This document shows positions 6,717 to 8,979 of a stretch of 8,979 nucleotides of DNA, piece after piece. The stretch comes from Candidatus Aminicenantota bacterium (GTDB lineage Bacteria; Acidobacteriota; Aminicenantia; Aminicenantales; JAFGBC01). A program made the translations under genes and the position numbers. The notes below the pieces were generated by a model that worked only from the letters and a program-made list of their open reading frames with translations, made no database searches and was not told the origin of the DNA. The DNA lies in contig JAFGBC010000088.1 of the NCBI GenBank assembly GCA_016933355.1, positions 1-8,979 of the forward strand, given 5' to 3'. Each line of letters begins with the position of its first letter. Positions within the stretch are counted from its first letter, which is position 1.

Positions 6717-7367
6717 ATGACCGAGCTCCTGCTGGCACCCACCCCCGAAATCGGGGATAATACCCTGTCGTTGGGGTTCTTTGCCCCGACGGTCGGGGAT
6801 GTGCCGGACATGAGCATCGGAACGCTGGAGGAAAGGGCCGAGCTTCTCGGGCGCGCCAAGGCGGGCGACGAGCGGGCCCTCGAGACGATCTACGCCCGCC
6901 TCAAGGGCCCCCTGTTCGGCCTGGCCTACCGCTACACCGCGAACGCGACGATCGCCGAGGACCTGCTCCAAGATATCTTCCTCAAGATCTTCTCCCACCT
7001 GGACGACGTCGACCGGCCCGAAACGTTCGAGTCCTGGGCCTACCGGATCGCCCTCAACACCTGCTTCAGTCATCTGCGCGAGATCAAGGCGACCCGGGGC
7101 AAGGCCGTCCCGCTCGCCGACGTCGAGGGAGTCCTGTCCGGAGGCGAGGGCGACGGGAGCTCCGCGGACATCCGCAAGCCGCTCGCGGAGGCCATCTCCG
7201 GCCTGTCCGAAGGGCTGCGGGCCGTGTTCCTGCTCCACGACCTCCAGGGCTTCAAGCACGGGGAGATCGCCCGGGCGCTCGGCTGCTCGGTCGGGACGTC
7301 GAAATCGCAGCTTTTCAAGGCCCGGATGAAGCTCCGCGACGCGCTGGCGCGGAAGCAGGCCGTCTGA
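6717..7367 (+). CDS. ECF-type RNA polymerase sigma factor
   Basis: A 216-residue sigma-70 family protein of the extracytoplasmic-function class, with regions 2 and 4 only. Region 2 spans about 50-122, including EDLLQDIFLKIF (81-92) and FESWAYRIALNTCFSHLR (104-121). A variable linker of about 35 residues follows, then region 4 (about 155-210) with the helix-turn-helix HGEIARALGCSVGTSKSQLF (181-200). It would direct RNA polymerase to a small regulon under control of the anti-sigma encoded 12 bases downstream. The start is uncertain. ATG 6717 has a weak GGTGAGG upstream, but residues 1-31 match no sigma domain, and the ATG at 6810 (MSIGTLEERAELL) gives a normal 185-residue ECF protein. The DNA for residues 1-31 holds two palindromes and a GATAAT, as a leader would. 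Family call is firm. Confidence 0.9.
   Translation: MTELLLAPTPEIGDNTLSLGFFAPTVGDVPDMSIGTLEERAELLGRAKAGDERALETIYARLKGPLFGLAYRYTANATIAEDLLQDIFLKIFSHLDDVDRPETFESWAYRIALNTCFSHLREIKATRGKAVPLADVEGVLSGGEGDGSSADIRKPLAEAISGLSEGLRAVFLLHDLQGFKHGEIARALGCSVGTSKSQLFKARMKLRDALARKQAV
6732..6761 (+). promoter_or_regulatory. Alternative promoter inside the extended sigma reading frame
   Basis: CTGGCA (6732-6737, four of six -35 positions), an 18-base spacer and GATAAT (6756-6761, five of six -10 positions). It would start transcription near 6768, suiting translation from the ATG at 6810, which is preceded by a GGGGAT at 6795-6800. Moderate motif match only. Confidence 0.3.
6743..6798. repeat. Pair of CCCCGA/TCGGGG palindromes
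   Basis: CCCCGA-AA-TCGGGG (6743-6756) and CCCCGAC-G-GTCGGGG (6784-6798) are near-identical inverted repeats, both followed by AT, with centres about 41.5 bases apart. They lie between the two possible start codons of the sigma gene and surround a GATAAT. They could be paired operators or two leader hairpins; the role is unproven. Confidence 0.5.
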
Positions 7368-7379
7368 AGGAGAACGAGG

Positions 7380-8090
7380 ATGAGATGCGCGAAAGCCCGT
7401 AAGATGATCAGCGAGGGGATCGACGGAGACCTCGAGGCCGCCGCGGTCGCCCGCCTGGAGCGGCATCTTCGCGACTGCGCCGATTGCCGCAAGGTCAAGG
7501 ACGACCTGGCCGCGCTGGTCCGAGCCGCGCAGGCCCTCGAGACGCCGGCGCCCTCGGACCGGGTCTGGGCGGGCATCCGGGCCGGATTGGCGGGGTCGCG
7601 GCGGCGCGGCGCGGTCGCGCCGGGCTGGAGCGACGGACGCGTCCGACTCCCCGGCGTCACGCCGGTCCTGCGCTGGGCCGCGGTCGGGGCGGCGGCGCTC
7701 GTCCTCGTCGCGGGCGGGATCTTCGTCGGAAGGAGCGTCCTTCGCCAGGACGGTCCGGCCTTCGCGAACAAAGCCGGGATGGGCTTCACCCTGGCCAAGC
7801 TGGACGAGGCCGAGACCCATTATCGGCTGGCGATCCAGGCGCTCGACGAGGCCGCGGCAGCCCAGAAGGCGCACCTGTCGCCGGGGATGGCCGAGCTCGT
7901 CGGCCAGGAGCTGGGCGCCATCGACGAGCTGATCAAGACGGCCGAGGACGCAGTCCGGAGGGACCCGGCCGACCTCAAGGCCCGGGCCTACCTGCTCAAC
8001 GCCTTCCGGAACAAAGTCGAGCTCCTCGAGGCGGCCGTGGAGATCGGCCGCAGAGCGGCCCCGTCGGCCCCGGCCGGGGCGAAAATCTAG
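7380..8090 (+). CDS. zf-HC2 membrane anti-sigma factor with helical extracytoplasmic domain
   Basis: A 236-residue single-pass membrane protein that should bind and hold back the ECF sigma encoded just upstream. The N-terminal zinc-binding anti-sigma motif is clear: C3, then H29-x3-C33-x2-C36. A proline/arginine-rich linker (about 55-95) leads to one transmembrane helix at about 96-117 (LRWAAVGAAALVLVAGGIFV). The extracytoplasmic part (about 135-225) is predicted to be all helix, with TPR- or coiled-coil-like spacing: AETHYRLAIQALDEAAAA, then a central IDELIKTAEDAVRRDPAD and a final NAFRNKVELLEAAVE. I recall similar C-terminal domains in acidobacterial zf-HC2 proteins, with no known ligand. 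AAGGAG (7367-7372), overlapping the sigma stop, lies 7 bases before the ATG, so the two genes are one operon. The anti-sigma role is inferred from domain and context. Confidence 0.85.
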   Translation: MRCAKARKMISEGIDGDLEAAAVARLERHLRDCADCRKVKDDLAALVRAAQALETPAPSDRVWAGIRAGLAGSRRRGAVAPGWSDGRVRLPGVTPVLRWAAVGAAALVLVAGGIFVGRSVLRQDGPAFANKAGMGFTLAKLDEAETHYRLAIQALDEAAAAQKAHLSPGMAELVGQELGAIDELIKTAEDAVRRDPADLKARAYLLNAFRNKVELLEAAVEIGRRAAPSAPAGAKI

Positions 8091-8100
8091 GCGATGACGG

Positions 8101-8113
8101 TCATGGACCATGA
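8101..8113. promoter_or_regulatory. 13-bp palindrome between the anti-sigma and DUF4097 genes
   Basis: TCATGG-A-CCATGA is a perfect 6-bp inverted repeat around one base, in the 57-base gap ahead of the DUF4097 gene. A second, weaker repeat (CGAT/ATCG) follows at about 8115-8128. There is no T-run, so it is not an intrinsic terminator. It may be an operator, a processing site or chance; no clear promoter was found in this gap. Confidence 0.25.
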
Positions 8114-8147
8114 TCGATAGAAAGATCGCGAATAAGGAGGAAAGGTC

Positions 8148-8979
8148 ATGAGAATGAGGAACGAATCTCTCAAGTTGGCGTGTCTGGTCGGTGCGGCGCT
8201 CGTCGTCCTGAGCCTCGGGTCGGCCGCGGCCCGGAACGACTATCAGGAGAAGTTCGAGAAGACCCTGGACCTGGCCATGGACGGCAAGGTCTTCCTCTCG
8301 AACGTCTCCGGGGACATTAAGATCTACACCTGGGATAAAGCCCAGGTCAAGATCGACGCCCTGAAATCCGCGAAAAACGAGGAGGGCGCCAAGGGCGTGA
8401 CGATCGAAGTGACCGGCGACGCCGGCGTCGTCCGGATCGAGACCAAGTACCCCAAGCGCAGCTGGTTCGGCGGCGATTCCGGGAACGCGTCCGTGGACTT
8501 TACGCTGCACATCCCGGCCAAGGCCTCGATCGACGCGACCTCGGTGAGCGGCGACGTCGCCCTCGAGGCGATCGGCGGCTCGGCCCGGGCCAAGTCGGTG
8601 AGCGGCGACGTCAGCCTGTCCAAGGCCGGCGGCGGCGCCGAATGCAGCAGCGTCAGCGGCGACGTCGACGTCGCCGACGTCAAGGGCGGGCTCGACGCCG
8701 GGAGCGTCTCCGGGGATGTGACGGCTTCCCGGATCGAGGGCTCGGTCGAAGCGACCTCCGTCAGCGGCGACGTCGTGCTTCGCGACATCGCGGGCGCCGT
8801 CACCGTCAAGGCCAAGACCGTGAGCGGCGACGTCCTGTTCGAGGGGCTGTCCGTCCCCAAGGGGCGCTACCACCTCGAGTCCCACAGCGGCGACGTCACG
8901 GTCAACCTGCCGGCCGAGGCGGCCTTCGAGCTCGAAGCCGGGACGTTCTCGGGCGACATCGACTCGAACTTCGAGATCA
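8148..8979 (+). CDS. Exported DUF4097 beta-repeat protein, C-terminus cut by the window edge
   Basis: At least 277 residues, open at the right edge. DUF4097 proteins (often annotated 'putative adhesin') are exported or membrane-linked beta-solenoid proteins of unknown biochemical role, and are common beside envelope-stress regulators. Residues 1-28 form a signal peptide (MRMRNESLK, hydrophobic core to SLG, SAAA cleavage site). The mature part begins with a non-repetitive beta region (about 30-125) containing the first SGD (residue 54, NVSGDIKIYTW). From residue 134 the motif S-G-D-[VI] recurs at 134, 152, 170, 188, 206, 226, 247 and 268. The ATG at 8148 is chosen for the ideal AAGGAGG (8134-8140) seven bases upstream; a second in-frame ATG two codons later is less well placed. 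It lies 57 bases after the anti-sigma gene on the same strand, so it is probably the output gene of this sigma/anti-sigma unit. Confidence 0.85.
   Translation, partial: MRMRNESLKLACLVGAALVVLSLGSAAARNDYQEKFEKTLDLAMDGKVFLSNVSGDIKIYTWDKAQVKIDALKSAKNEEGAKGVTIEVTGDAGVVRIETKYPKRSWFGGDSGNASVDFTLHIPAKASIDATSVSGDVALEAIGGSARAKSVSGDVSLSKAGGGAECSSVSGDVDVADVKGGLDAGSVSGDVTASRIEGSVEATSVSGDVVLRDIAGAVTVKAKTVSGDVLFEGLSVPKGRYHLESHSGDVTVNLPAEAAFELEAGTFSGDIDSNFEI
8547..8960 (+). repeat. Tandem SGD[V/I] coding repeats of 54, then 60-63 bases
   Basis: The codons for S-G-D start at 8547, 8601, 8655, 8709 and 8763 (exactly 54 bases apart), then at 8823, 8886 and 8949 (60, 63, 63). The core AGCGGCGACGTC is nearly identical in most copies while the DNA between cores diverges, so selection appears to act on the protein motif at each turn. 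Each unit is one predicted turn of a beta-solenoid. Confidence 0.8.

Noticed and set aside
5189..6859. A 556-codon minus-strand frame opposite the transporter
   Set aside because: The acidic/Gly-rich translation (DEDDEG-type runs) has no membrane or enzyme motifs and is the complement of hydrophobic transporter codons.
8094..8120. An 8-residue leader-peptide-like frame (ATG ACG GTC ATG ... TAG) before the DUF4097 gene
   Set aside because: No ribosome-binding site and no run of regulatory codons; short frames of this size are expected by chance.
6690..8885. A 731-codon minus-strand frame opposite the sigma, anti-sigma and DUF4097 genes
   Set aside because: Antisense to three well-supported genes, with low-complexity composition. 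Its repeats merely mirror the SGDV codons.
1..8979. CRISPR array, tRNA/rRNA genes, insertion sequences, attachment sites or transfer boundaries
   Set aside because: No spaced direct repeats of CRISPR type, no recognisable RNA gene, no transposase or terminal inverted repeats, and composition looks uniform by eye. The only tandem repeats are within the DUF4097 coding region.

Overview
The window is compact, GC-rich bacterial DNA with short intergenic gaps, Shine-Dalgarno sites ahead of most genes and sigma70-type promoters. The gene set (PiT/DUF47 phosphate pair, secreted GH116 enzyme, secreted S51 peptidase, ECF sigma with zf-HC2 anti-sigma, DUF4097 surface protein) fits an environmental heterotroph of the Acidobacteriota/Aminicenantes kind. 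That placement is inferred from gene content and base composition only; no rRNA or marker gene is present.

Layout. (1) 1-891, minus strand: a DUF47/PhoU-like protein followed by the start of a PiT inorganic phosphate permease that runs off the left edge. (2) 892-1007: a divergent promoter region. (3) 1008-1526, plus: a Mut7-C PIN-like/zinc-ribbon protein, closed by a GC-rich hairpin and T-run. (4) 1639-4281, plus: a secreted GH116/DUF608 glycoside hydrolase with its own likely promoter. (5) 4285-6655, plus: a strong-looking promoter driving a two-gene operon, a secreted cyanophycinase-like S51 peptidase whose stop codon overlaps (ATGA) the start of a YfcC/DcuC-superfamily transporter. (6) 6668-8979, plus: an ECF sigma factor, its zf-HC2 membrane anti-sigma partner, and a signal-peptide-bearing DUF4097 repeat protein cut by the right edge.

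How the genes may work together. DUF47 plus PiT form a phosphate-uptake pair. GH116 and the peptidase-transporter pair look like an exported scavenging kit: a sugar is released outside the cytoplasm, and amino acids or dipeptides are released from an isopeptide polymer and possibly imported by the coupled transporter. The sigma/anti-sigma/DUF4097 set looks like an envelope-sensing unit with an exported output protein. The families are recognisable throughout and no wholly unknown system is evident. The most unusual signals are regulatory: a fully palindromic -10 element at 4305-4316, paired CCCCGA/TCGGGG palindromes around an alternative start of the sigma gene, and the regular 18-residue SGDV repeats of the last gene. 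Apart from the promoters and short palindromes listed, the intergenic gaps hold nothing I can identify, and no gap exceeds 120 bases.
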